From: Elusimicrobia bacterium RIFOXYD2_FULL_34_15
GTDB lineage: Bacteria; Elusimicrobiota; UBA8919
Direction: 5' to 3'
DNA length: 42,164 nucleotides
NCBI GenBank assembly: GCA_001800605.1
Contig: MGVS01000068.1
Coordinates: forward strand, 78,028 to 120,191
Shown here: positions 1 through 8,722 of the stretch, in pieces
Layout: each line of letters opens with the position of its first letter
Numbering within the stretch: the stretch's first letter is position 1
Program-made: the position numbers and the translations under genes
The notes under the pieces: generated by a model
What the model was told of the DNA's origin: nothing
What the model saw: the letters and a program-made list of their open reading frames with translations, nothing else
Databases searched by the model: none

Positions 1-2
1 AT

Positions 3-1061
3 TCTTTAAGTTTTGCTTTTGCCGGTGAGTCTGAGAAGGGCCTGCCTTTATTGCTTGAACAACTGTCAAAAAAAGCAGAAAAAAAAGAGTTTAAAAATAT
101 TCCCGGCCTTGTGTGGAAAGAAAACGGAAAGATAAATATAAATCCGAAAATTTTTGTTGAAAACCTGGATAGTATAGAATTTCCCAGCTGGGATCTGATT
201 AAATTGAGCACGTATAGAGGCGGAGCTCACGGTATCTTTACAAAACAATTTCCAACCGCTCCGATTATAGTAACCAGGGGCTGTCCTTATTTGTGCACTT
301 TTTGCTCGGCACATAATATTGTAGGACGAAAGATACGGCACCGTTCAATAGAAAATGTTATAGAAGAAATTAAACTTCTTTATCAAAAATACGGAATAAG
401 AGAGATTCATATTGAAGATGATAATTTTACTTTTAATATTGAATTTGCAAAAGAGTTTTGCCGTAAACTGATAAATTTAAATTTACCGCTTACATATTCC
501 TGCCCGAACGGTGTAAGACTTGATAGAATTGATATAGAATTGCTTCAATTAATGAAAAAGGCCGGATTTTATAATATTTATGTCGGAATAGAATCTGGTT
601 CCCAGCGGATTCTTGAACTTATGAAGAAAAACTTAAAAATAGAAGAAATCACTAAAAAAATAAAATTAATTAAAGAAGCAGGGCTGGAAGTATCGGGGTA
701 TTTTATTTTAGGATATCCTGAGGAAACCAGAGAAGATATGGAAAAGACCATAGGCTTTTCGAAATCGCTTAATATAGACTGGGCACAGTTTGGTGCATTC
801 ATGCCAATTCCCGGAAGCGATATTTTAAAAAATGAAGAAGTTAAAAAAGCTGTCGCTAACATTAACTGGTCGGATTTTTTTAATACGGATGTTCCTTTTT
901 CACCGGCAGGAATAACGAGGAAAGAATTAAAAAAAATCCAGAAAAAAGCTTTTTTGACATTTTATATGCGGCCCCGGCAAATTATTAATTTAATTAAACG
1001 GGCAAGAATCAATGATATTGCCTTTATTCTAAGAAGAATAACATCGCATATATTTAAATGA
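3..1061 (+). CDS. B12-binding-type radical SAM protein (5' partial)
   Basis: The frame is open from base 3 with no stop and the first codons encode the end of a cobalamin-binding-like domain (a GESEKGLPLLLEQL stretch, matching the usual GEGE...LLE motif). The gene therefore begins before the window, and the TTG at 51 is only an internal codon. The radical SAM cluster motif CxxxCxxC is at residues 94, 98 and 101 (counted from base 3) in RGCPYLCTFC. Downstream is the usual TIM-barrel pattern, with IEDDNF and a GIESGSQ stretch. Enzymes of this family use SAM and often cobalamin for methylation or rearrangement of lipids, sugars or cofactors; the substrate cannot be read here. It is followed 24 bases later by a second member of the same family. 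The family call is secure and the reaction unknown. Confidence 0.9.
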   Translation, partial: SLSFAFAGESEKGLPLLLEQLSKKAEKKEFKNIPGLVWKENGKININPKIFVENLDSIEFPSWDLIKLSTYRGGAHGIFTKQFPTAPIIVTRGCPYLCTFCSAHNIVGRKIRHRSIENVIEEIKLLYQKYGIREIHIEDDNFTFNIEFAKEFCRKLINLNLPLTYSCPNGVRLDRIDIELLQLMKKAGFYNIYVGIESGSQRILELMKKNLKIEEITKKIKLIKEAGLEVSGYFILGYPEETREDMEKTIGFSKSLNIDWAQFGAFMPIPGSDILKNEEVKKAVANINWSDFFNTDVPFSPAGITRKELKKIQKKAFLTFYMRPRQIINLIKRARINDIAFILRRITSHIFK

Positions 1062-1085
1062 AAACCGATTAATAAAGATGAAACA

Positions 1086-2633
1086 ATGATGAACACAGAT
1101 AAAAAAAAATGCGTTGCACTGGTACGCGGTCCCATTGTTTTTAAAAACGGATCTGTTAACAATGAAGCGACTCCCGCAATAGCCTATGCATATATTTCAA
1201 GTTACCTTAATAAATACGGATATAAAACCGTTATCGTTGATGCTATTAAAGAAGGCCTTAATTTAACCTGGCCATTTAAAGACAGACCCGGTTACAGTTG
1301 TCAGGGATTACAATTTGAGAAAATAATTTTTGAAATACCTAAAGATTCGGATATAATCGGATTTTCGGCGATGTTTTCCGGAGAATGGCCGGTTTTGAGA
1401 ACATTGATTGCAAAGGTACGCAAATCTTTTCCGAAAGCATTGTTTGTGGCCGGAGGGGAACACATAACCGCTCTAACTGAATATAGCCTTAGAGATTGTC
1501 CTGAATTAAATGTCTGCGTACGCGGTGAAGGAGAACATACTTTTTATAAACTTTTAGAAACTTATTCAAAAACCGGTAATTTTGCTGATATTGAAGGAAT
1601 AGGATATTTAAATAAAGATAACCAATATTGTCAAAACGGAGATAGAACTCCGCGAATTGAAAATTTAAATGATATTCCATGGCCTGCCTGGCCGGAAGGA
1701 TATTTAGAGACCTTCTGGAAAGAAGGCAAATCATACGGTATCGCTACAAAACGTGACATGCCTTTTATTATATCAAGGGGCTGCCCATATCAATGCACAT
1801 TTTGCTCAAGTCCGCAAATGTGGACAAACCGATATGTTTTGCGGGATATGGATGATATCATCAAGGAAATCAAGTATTACATTACACGATACAATATTAC
1901 AAGCTTGCAGCTATACGACTTAACAGCAATTGTAAAAAAACAGTGGATTATAGAATTTTGTCAGCGATTGATTTCTGAAAAGATAAATCTGTTCTGGTCT
2001 CTGCCGAGCGGAACAAGAAGTGAAGCACTTGATTCAGAAACAATCAGTCTATTAAAAAAGACGGGTTGCAATTACCTTGCTTATGCTCCAGAAAGCGGTT
2101 CGTTGAGAATTCTGGAATTAATAAAAAAAAAGCTTCACCTTAACCGACTAACAGAATCGGTCTTAGAAGCCAGAAGACAGGGTTTAACAGTCCGGATTAA
2201 CCTAATTATCGGCTTTCCCGATGAAACATGGGATGATATTTTTAAAACATTATTTTACGGTCTAAAAATGTCTATTAAAGGGGTGGATGAAGTACCTGTA
2301 TTTATTTTCTCCGCATATCCCGGTACCGAGATTTTCGGCAAGCTTATGAGTGACAAAAAGATTATTTTGAATGACGATTATTTTTTTAATCTTACTTCTT
2401 TAAACGGTTCTTATCTTTCCACAAATTTGATATCTTATAATTCTAATATAAGTTCAAAACTAATCGTGCTTATCCGCATAGTTTTCACGCTTTTAAATTA
2501 TATTATCGGCTATATTTTGTATCCGAAACGTGTATTCCGTACTATTAAAAATTTATTTTCACAAAAAAATGCAGCAACCGTTTTTGAGCATCGCCTGAAA
2601 GATTTATTCAAAAGAAAAAATATAAATGATTAA
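1086..2633 (+). CDS. B12-binding-type radical SAM protein
   Basis: This 515-residue protein has an N-terminal Rossmann-like B12-binding region (about 1-160, including GGEH and RGEGEHTF). The radical SAM core starts at about 220, with the CxxxCxxC cysteines at 233, 237 and 240 in SRGCPYQCTFC. A GFPDETWDD segment near 380 is typical of this subgroup. The DxHxxG base-off cobalamin motif is not visible, so cobalamin use is inferred from the fold only. ATG at 1086 and at 1089 are both possible starts. The C-terminal 80 residues contain one hydrophobic stretch (IVFTLLNYIIGYILY), suggesting membrane association. The stop overlaps the next gene by 8 bases. It probably modifies a lipid or glycan made by the surrounding cluster; the substrate is unknown. 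Confidence 0.9.
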   Translation: MMNTDKKKCVALVRGPIVFKNGSVNNEATPAIAYAYISSYLNKYGYKTVIVDAIKEGLNLTWPFKDRPGYSCQGLQFEKIIFEIPKDSDIIGFSAMFSGEWPVLRTLIAKVRKSFPKALFVAGGEHITALTEYSLRDCPELNVCVRGEGEHTFYKLLETYSKTGNFADIEGIGYLNKDNQYCQNGDRTPRIENLNDIPWPAWPEGYLETFWKEGKSYGIATKRDMPFIISRGCPYQCTFCSSPQMWTNRYVLRDMDDIIKEIKYYITRYNITSLQLYDLTAIVKKQWIIEFCQRLISEKINLFWSLPSGTRSEALDSETISLLKKTGCNYLAYAPESGSLRILELIKKKLHLNRLTESVLEARRQGLTVRINLIIGFPDETWDDIFKTLFYGLKMSIKGVDEVPVFIFSAYPGTEIFGKLMSDKKIILNDDYFFNLTSLNGSYLSTNLISYNSNISSKLIVLIRIVFTLLNYIIGYILYPKRVFRTIKNLFSQKNAATVFEHRLKDLFKRKNIND

Positions 2634-4485
2634 GAATTTACCCGTAGATTTGTTAAGTATTATTATTTTATACCTTGCATCGGTAATATTAGGAAGAAAA
2701 ATACTGAAATGGTTTAAATTTTATAATGCAATTAATGAAAATTATATCTTTTCATTTGGCGTAGGATTATTTTTTTTAATATTTTCAACTTTCATTCTGG
2801 GACATTTAGGCCTTTTATACAAAAAATTATTTTTAACATTATTTGCTCTTTTATTTTTACTTAATTTCAAAGAAACAAAGGAAATAATTCTAAACTTTAC
2901 CAGTATATCATACTCGATAATTAAACAATTAAAAAACCGTTCTCTTATAAATTTGGTACTGCTTATAATCCTTTTCTCAAACATAACCTTTAATTTTTTA
3001 TACAACTATGCTCCGCCTGCAGCTGATGATGAGCTTATTTACCAAATAAGCCTGCCTAGATACTACTATGATAACCACAGAATAATTGTTAGGAATGACA
3101 ATTTCAGCAGTTACTATCCGCAATACGGGCAATTGTTATTTACTCTTGCAATGGTAACCGGAAGTCCGTTGTCTGCCAAACTTATGGTATATTTTATAGG
3201 ACTCTTATTAATATTGATTTTGTATAATTTCACAAAAAAATATACTTCCAAAGAAACCGCGCTATTAACCATTGTAATTTTTTATACCATGCCCATTATC
3301 ACTTCGTTAACAGGTATTACTTCTGCAGATATAATAAATATCTTTTTCCTGCTTTTATCCGTGTATGCTTTTTTCAACTGGGAAGATGATATGGAGGAAA
3401 ACAAATGGTTTTATCTCAGCGCTTTTTTTGCAGGAATTTCATTGGGCACCCGGCCTCATAGTTATCCGATCGTAGGTGCTTTAATTTTATTTGTTTTTAT
3501 ACTGCTTTTATTTGATAAAACTGTAAACATTAAGACTACTCTTTTAAAAATGATAACTTATTGTTTAATTGTATTTGCAATGTTTTCGCCATGGCTAATA
3601 CGCAGCTTTTTATTTACAGGCAATCCGACATATCCCATGAAACTAATATCCGGTATGGCTGATGATAAATATTTTACTATGATGATGAAATTTCGTTTAG
3701 TAGATAAAAATCTTTTAACCTTTTTATATAAATTTCCAACAAAGCCCATAATATGGAGTTGTGGTGCGATAATTGTAGCTTTTGCACCGATAATTTTATT
3801 TTTTAAAGATTCTGTGTTCGCTAAACGCATATTTCTTCTTTCTGCACTAATTATGCTTATAGTTTATGCAATATTTGTTCCGGAACAGAGATATTATTTA
3901 CTATCATTTCCTTTATTATCAATTTGTGCTGCATCTTCTATATCATTAATTATAAATAAAATATCTTCGATATGGAGGAAAATAATATATATTGTTGTAG
4001 TTTTCGCTCTAATTCTTCCTAATGCAGTTTTTAGCGCTTATTGGGGTTTTAAAAGAATACCGCTGTTTATTGGAAAAGAATCTGTAGATTCTTATCTAAC
4101 CCGTGAATATACCATTTTAGAAACTTATCCTGTAGTAAAATATATAAATGAAAATATTCCTAAAAACAAAAAAGTTCTGTTTCTTGGTACGGTATGGGCA
4201 CCGCAATATTACTACCAGAATAATATGGCGCTGGGAATGGGAGAATATCCTCCGGATTTTTTCAGCCAAAATATTAAAGAGGTCATTGCGCGTTTACATC
4301 AAGATGGTGTAAACTACCTGGTACTTCTTAGAAAAGATCTGACAAAAGATAATGAAAATAACCTTTTTTACACTTATTTATACCAGCCGCCGGGAATGTG
4401 TATATCATGGTTAAATAATAATAATAAGAAAAACTTTAAACTGCTCTATGAAAAAAACGATGTTGAAGTATACGAGGTTAAATGA
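2626..4485 (+). CDS. Polytopic GT-C-like membrane glycosyltransferase
   Basis: 619 residues with about ten to twelve hydrophobic segments, followed by a soluble C-terminal portion of about 130 residues. After the third to fourth hydrophobic segment comes an acidic loop (APPAADDELIYQISLP, near 127-145) of the kind that carries the catalytic Asp in GT-C enzymes (PMT/ArnT/RgtA-like), which transfer sugars from polyprenyl-phosphate donors on the outer face of the cytoplasmic membrane. The gene at 22712 has the same layout (APPTFYDSLVYHLSIP loop and similar C-terminal YPxxKY segment), so the two look like paralogues. It overlaps the preceding radical SAM gene by 8 bases and the next small ORF by 4. 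The acceptor and sugar are not determinable. Confidence 0.8.
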   Translation: MIKNLPVDLLSIIILYLASVILGRKILKWFKFYNAINENYIFSFGVGLFFLIFSTFILGHLGLLYKKLFLTLFALLFLLNFKETKEIILNFTSISYSIIKQLKNRSLINLVLLIILFSNITFNFLYNYAPPAADDELIYQISLPRYYYDNHRIIVRNDNFSSYYPQYGQLLFTLAMVTGSPLSAKLMVYFIGLLLILILYNFTKKYTSKETALLTIVIFYTMPIITSLTGITSADIINIFFLLLSVYAFFNWEDDMEENKWFYLSAFFAGISLGTRPHSYPIVGALILFVFILLLFDKTVNIKTTLLKMITYCLIVFAMFSPWLIRSFLFTGNPTYPMKLISGMADDKYFTMMMKFRLVDKNLLTFLYKFPTKPIIWSCGAIIVAFAPIILFFKDSVFAKRIFLLSALIMLIVYAIFVPEQRYYLLSFPLLSICAASSISLIINKISSIWRKIIYIVVVFALILPNAVFSAYWGFKRIPLFIGKESVDSYLTREYTILETYPVVKYINENIPKNKKVLFLGTVWAPQYYYQNNMALGMGEYPPDFFSQNIKEVIARLHQDGVNYLVLLRKDLTKDNENNLFYTYLYQPPGMCISWLNNNNKKNFKLLYEKNDVEVYEVK

Positions 4486-4610
4486 AAAAGTGGAAATTAT
4501 ATTTAATTATTTTCTGGATATTTATTAATTTTATTAACTACTATTCACAGTTATTCAAGGATGATCTTATAAAAAATAATATTAAGTCTATCTTTGGGAG
4601 ATTTCTCTAA
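4482..4610 (+). CDS. Small single-pass membrane protein (42 aa)
   Basis: An ATG at 4482 overlaps the stop of the membrane transferase (ATGA) and the ORF ends in a TAA whose last base is the first base of the asnB ATG (TAATG). The 42-residue product begins MKKWKLYLIIFWIFINF: two lysines, one hydrophobic helix of about 15-17 residues, then a charged tail with KDD and KNN. The exact fit between two coupled genes, and the GGGAG ribosome-binding site for asnB lying inside its last codons, argue that it is translated. I recognise no family. It may be a small membrane partner of the adjacent enzymes, or mainly a ribosome relay that couples asnB to the upstream gene. Confidence 0.55.
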   Translation: MKKWKLYLIIFWIFINFINYYSQLFKDDLIKNNIKSIFGRFL

Positions 4611-6556
4611 TGTGCGGAATTTGCGGTATATTACACTTTGACGAACAGAAGAATGTTGATATCAGCATTTTAAAAAAAATGTGTGATGCAATGATTTATA
4701 GAGGTCCTGATGATGAAGGTACTTATATTCAAAATGGTGAAAAAAATAAAAATATCGGCTTAGGCATGCGCCGGTTATCAATAATTGATTTACAAACAGG
4801 CCACCAGCCGATTCATAATGAGAATAAAAGCATCTGGACAATATGTAACGGTGAAATTTATAATTTCCCGGAATTAAAAAATGACCTTGAAATTAAAGGT
4901 CATAAATTTTATACGAATTCGGATACTGAAGTAATAGTCCATCTTTACGAACAATACGGTCTGGATTTTGTTAAAAAGCTTAATGGTATGTTTGCCATAG
5001 CTCTTTGGGATGAAAACAATAAAAAGCTTGTTCTTGCAAGGGACATTTTCGGTATTAAACCGTTATTATATTTTTTGAACTCTGACGGAATAGTATTTTC
5101 TTCCGAAATAAACTCGCTTCTTGCATCGAATATGATAAAAAAAGAAATCAATACAGAAGCAATGGATAATTATTTTTCTTTTTATTTTACCTGTTCACCG
5201 GAAACAATGTTCAAATCAATAAAAAAAATTCCTGCCGCGCATATGATGGTATTTCACGGTAAAGAAAATAAATTAATAAAATACTGGGAACCGAAATTTT
5301 TAATTTATGAAAATTTTAGTGAAAAATATTATACTGAAAAATTATATGAAACCATTAATGGTGCAATAAAAAGACAGCTAATCAGTGATGTACCACTCGG
5401 GGTTTTTTTAAGCGGCGGTTTGGATTCTACAACAATCGTAGCAATGATGAGTAAATTGAATGTCTCTGCGATTAAAACATTCTCAATCAGTTTCGATGAT
5501 AAGTCATTTGACGAATCTGAAGATGCTAAATTAGTTGCTGATATGTATAAAACTCAACATAAAGATATCAAAGTAGGCCCTGATGTTTATATCAAGTATT
5601 TGCCGAAACTTATACATCATCTTGGAGAACCTAACGGGGATTGGACTTCCGCTTTGGAATTATGCCTTTCGGAATTTGCTAAAAAAGAAGTTACGGTAAT
5701 ACTTAGCGGTACAGGCGGAGATGAAATATTGGCGGGTTATCCGACCATAACAGCATATAAGCTCGCAAAAATTTACAAAAAATTTCCAAAATTGTTTAGA
5801 TCACTGACAAACAATATTGTAAATAAACTACCGGTTTCAATGTCTAATATTAGTTTTGATTACAAAGCTAAACGTTTTGCCTCAGGAACAGAGCTTGAGC
5901 TATTACGCGCTCATATGTACTGGAAAGAAATATTTACTGAAGATGAAAAAGAAAAACTATATTCAAAAGATTTTAAATCAAATCTTAGTAATTATAATTC
6001 TTTTTCTGTCTTTGAACGTTATAGCAATGAATTACCGGACAAAACCGATCCGACAAATCTTTTATTATATGTTGATTCAAGGACATTTTTAGGCGATTGT
6101 TTATTGCCTCATGTCGATGCATCTTCTATGGCAACCTCACTTGAAGTCAGAGTACCTTTTCTTGATAAAGAACTGGTTGAATTTGCGGAAACGATTCCCG
6201 TTCATTTAAAACACAATAAGTTGACAACCAAATATTTATTCAGAAAAACTGTTAAAGACCTTTTGCCAAAGAGAATAATAAAGAAGAAAAAAATGGGTTT
6301 TTCTGCTCCGCTCTCAAAATGGATTAAAAAGGATTTATATAATTTCTCGAGGGAAACGGTTTTAGACAGCAATTTGATGAAGTCCGGTTTCTTAAATAAA
6401 AATTATATTTCAGAAATTTTTGATTCGCACACTAAAAATAAAAAAGATAGCGGCAGGCAGATTCAGGCTTTAGTTTCGCTTGCTTTATGGTATAATGAGT
6501 TTATAGTAACGGGTAATCCTTCGACTCCTTCCAGTCGCTCAGGACAAGTCCTTTGA
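4610..6556 (+). CDS. asnB: Asparagine synthase (glutamine-hydrolysing) family amidotransferase
   Basis: The protein starts MCGICGI, giving the N-terminal Cys nucleophile of class II glutamine amidotransferases after Met removal. The glutaminase domain spans about 2-170, with RRLSIIDL and CNGEIYN motifs. The synthetase domain follows, with the ATP PP-loop SGGLDS at 268-273 and later LSGTGGDEILAGY. Length is 648 residues, close to the usual 600-640. In a glycan cluster such enzymes often amidate sugar carboxylates or related intermediates rather than make free asparagine, but the sequence does not decide this. It is coupled by TAATG to the small ORF upstream. The last 13 codons (from about 6518, NPSTPSSRSGQVL) come from a dispersed repeat that has replaced or extended the natural C-terminus. 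Confidence 0.92.
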   Translation: MCGICGILHFDEQKNVDISILKKMCDAMIYRGPDDEGTYIQNGEKNKNIGLGMRRLSIIDLQTGHQPIHNENKSIWTICNGEIYNFPELKNDLEIKGHKFYTNSDTEVIVHLYEQYGLDFVKKLNGMFAIALWDENNKKLVLARDIFGIKPLLYFLNSDGIVFSSEINSLLASNMIKKEINTEAMDNYFSFYFTCSPETMFKSIKKIPAAHMMVFHGKENKLIKYWEPKFLIYENFSEKYYTEKLYETINGAIKRQLISDVPLGVFLSGGLDSTTIVAMMSKLNVSAIKTFSISFDDKSFDESEDAKLVADMYKTQHKDIKVGPDVYIKYLPKLIHHLGEPNGDWTSALELCLSEFAKKEVTVILSGTGGDEILAGYPTITAYKLAKIYKKFPKLFRSLTNNIVNKLPVSMSNISFDYKAKRFASGTELELLRAHMYWKEIFTEDEKEKLYSKDFKSNLSNYNSFSVFERYSNELPDKTDPTNLLLYVDSRTFLGDCLLPHVDASSMATSLEVRVPFLDKELVEFAETIPVHLKHNKLTTKYLFRKTVKDLLPKRIIKKKKMGFSAPLSKWIKKDLYNFSRETVLDSNLMKSGFLNKNYISEIFDSHTKNKKDSGRQIQALVSLALWYNEFIVTGNPSTPSSRSGQVL

Positions 6557-6677
6557 CAAGCTTGCACTGAGCAGATTCGAATGTGCTCAGGACAGGCTAG
6601 GTAAAGAGTAAATGGATAAAAAACATAAATTTGTAATTTTTAATTTTACATTTTAAATTGATTTATAAGGGGGAGCA
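6518..6677 (+). repeat. Dispersed repeat fragments and AT tract after asnB
   Basis: Bases 6518-6598 carry two fragments of a family with a GCTCAGGACA core (about 6536 and 6585), preceded by CCTTCGACTCC. The same kind of sequence occurs inside mod (13066-13083). The first fragment supplies the asnB stop. Bases 6612-6670 are an AT-rich tract (TTTTTAATTTTACATTTTAAA) resembling those at 36197-36300 and 39953-39975. A strong GGGGGAG ribosome-binding site for the next gene is at the end. No gene or terminator is clear here. Confidence 0.6.
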
Positions 6678-7541
6678 ATGAAAGAATTCGTAAGTATTAT
6701 CCTTCCGGCACACAATGAGGAAGAAGCTTTAGGAACTGATATAGACCTAATCAGAAAAACTATGAAAGAGGCAAATATAGATTATGAACTAATCGTTGTT
6801 GATGACGGTTCAAAAGATAGAACTGCTGAAATAGCTAAACAAAAGGGCGCAATCCTAATTCAGCATAAAGTCAACAGAGGCGTAGGTGCCGCGCGTAAAA
6901 CAGGCATTTTGAATGCAAAAAGCAATATCGTAATTACAACGGATGCCGACGCCACTTATCCAAATCAGGATATTCCTAAATTATTGGAATATATCGGTGA
7001 ATATGATATGGTGATCGGGGCGCGCATAGGTGAAAATGCGATAAAAGAATCTCTTATCCGCCGCATTCCAAAATTCCTGATAAGAAAACTCGCAAGCTAT
7101 ATGAGCAGAACCAAAATTCCGGATTTGAACTCCGGTTTGCGCGTTATACGAAAAGATGTTGCACTAAAATATTTCTATCTTTTACCTGATTCACATTCCT
7201 GGGAAAGTACCATCACTCTTGCGTTTTTGTGTAATGGGCAACAAGTGAAATTTATTCCGATTGATTACTACAAAAGAAAAGGAAAATCAACTTTTCATCC
7301 TATAAATGACACATATAATTATATCTTTCTAACGATACGCACAATTATGTATTTTAATCCGTTGCGAATATTTCTACCGGTAAGTTTATTGGTACTATTG
7401 ATTGGTTTGGCAAAAGGCACATATGATTTTATTATGTTTAACAGTCTGGGAGAATTTGATGTTTTAGCTATCATTGCTGCTATTTTGATTGTTATGATGG
7501 GCTTGCTTGCTGACTTGATAGTTATTCAACATAAAAAATGA
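6678..7541 (+). CDS. GT2 glycosyltransferase, polyprenyl-phosphate sugar synthase type
   Basis: 287 residues. The N-terminal GT-A domain (about 1-215) opens with VSIILPAHNEEEAL and has the nucleotide-sugar motif VVDDGSKDRT and the metal-binding stretch TTDADATYP. This order matches DPM1/GtrB-like enzymes that load a sugar from a nucleotide donor onto a polyprenyl phosphate. Two C-terminal hydrophobic helices (about 228-248 and 262-282) anchor it in the membrane. A GGGGGAG site precedes the ATG by 4 bases. It overlaps by 4 bases (ATGA) a GT-C-like membrane protein that could use the lipid-linked sugar, a classic donor-maker and transferase pair. The sugar is unknown. Confidence 0.88.
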   Translation: MKEFVSIILPAHNEEEALGTDIDLIRKTMKEANIDYELIVVDDGSKDRTAEIAKQKGAILIQHKVNRGVGAARKTGILNAKSNIVITTDADATYPNQDIPKLLEYIGEYDMVIGARIGENAIKESLIRRIPKFLIRKLASYMSRTKIPDLNSGLRVIRKDVALKYFYLLPDSHSWESTITLAFLCNGQQVKFIPIDYYKRKGKSTFHPINDTYNYIFLTIRTIMYFNPLRIFLPVSLLVLLIGLAKGTYDFIMFNSLGEFDVLAIIAAILIVMMGLLADLIVIQHKK

Positions 7542-8722
7542 AAATAAAAGTTTTATTATTACTAATTATATTTGCGTTATGCTTTTTTACCAGATTTATA
7601 TATATAAAAAAGGTGAATACGCCTATTATTAATGATGCTCAGGATTATATAATTATTGCAGATAATATAATTAAAGGCCAGGGTATAACAAACGGTATAA
7701 ACTGGGCTGCAAGACCTCCGGCTTATCCGCTCTTTGTTGCATCAATATTTTTAGTAGCAGGTAATAACACTTTCTATGTAAAAATAGCTCAGATAGTAAT
7801 TTCAATTGTTATTTGTTTCATAATTTATTTATTAGGTAAAAACTTGTTTTCCGAAAAAGTAGGTATCTTATCCTCACTGTTTTTCGCTCTTGATCCTTTT
7901 TTTGTATATTCCACGGAACTTATTTTAACAGAAGTTTTATTCACATTATTTTTTCTTGCATTTCTTTTATTTTTAGAGATGGGGATAAGAAAAAAAGATT
8001 CTGTAATGTTATTTTTAATCTCCGGATTGTTCGCCGGATTAGCCACGCATACCCGTTCAACGCCTTTTCTTCTGCCTGTGATTTTTGCTATAATATTTTT
8101 TAAGAGTAAACCCAAAAATATTGTTATTTTTTTAGTAGCATATTTACTTGTTTTAGCACCATGGACAATAAGAAATTATAAGAAACTTCATCACTTCGTA
8201 CCGCTTTCAACACTAGGCGGATATAACCTTATAGACGCCAATAATCCATTTTTAAAATTATCTGAATTGGGCAACTGGCCAACAATGCCTGATTTAAGTA
8301 AAACAACAGATTATTTCAATCCGCCTCCAAATTTAGATGAGGTGGGTTTAAATAAATATTATACAAATTTGGCTATAAGTTTTATCATAAAAAACCCGTT
8401 TAGAGCTTTAATGCTTTCTTTTGCCAAATTAATAAAATTCTGGACACCTTGGCCGTTCTTTCCATGGCCGACATCTATTAAATTAATAAGTTTAGCTAGC
8501 CACGGTTTTATAATACCTCTTGCAATAGCAGGAATATTCCTGCAAAAAACATATTGGAAAAATTATACTGTGGCACTGGTAGTGCTAATTTACTTTACAG
8601 TTTTTCATATGGTTTTTTGTTCAATGATCCGTTATAGAATTCCAATAATGCCGTATATGTATATATTTGCAGCATATACAATAATAAATCTATGGGAGAA
8701 ATACGTAAAACAAAATGACTGA
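7538..8722 (+). CDS. GT-C-like membrane glycosyltransferase (PMT/ArnT family 39 type)
   Basis: 394 residues and about nine to ten hydrophobic segments, starting with an N-terminal signal-anchor helix. The first periplasmic loop holds NDAQDYIIIADNIIKGQG and then NWAARPPAYPLF, the D...RPPxYPLF pattern typical of family 39-like transferases, where the loop Asp is the proposed catalytic residue. A further cue is RSTPFLLPV in the middle of the protein. It is shorter than the other GT-C proteins here and lacks a large soluble C-terminal domain. It starts inside the stop of the GT2 gene (ATGA) and overlaps the following radical SAM gene by 8 bases, so the three genes are probably coupled. Substrate is unknown. 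Confidence 0.82.
   Translation: MKIKVLLLLIIFALCFFTRFIYIKKVNTPIINDAQDYIIIADNIIKGQGITNGINWAARPPAYPLFVASIFLVAGNNTFYVKIAQIVISIVICFIIYLLGKNLFSEKVGILSSLFFALDPFFVYSTELILTEVLFTLFFLAFLLFLEMGIRKKDSVMLFLISGLFAGLATHTRSTPFLLPVIFAIIFFKSKPKNIVIFLVAYLLVLAPWTIRNYKKLHHFVPLSTLGGYNLIDANNPFLKLSELGNWPTMPDLSKTTDYFNPPPNLDEVGLNKYYTNLAISFIIKNPFRALMLSFAKLIKFWTPWPFFPWPTSIKLISLASHGFIIPLAIAGIFLQKTYWKNYTVALVVLIYFTVFHMVFCSMIRYRIPIMPYMYIFAAYTIINLWEKYVKQND

Noticed and set aside
51-1061. First radical SAM gene as a complete gene starting at TTG 51
   Set aside because: The frame is open to base 3 and the residues before 51 match the family's B12 domain, so the gene starts outside the window.
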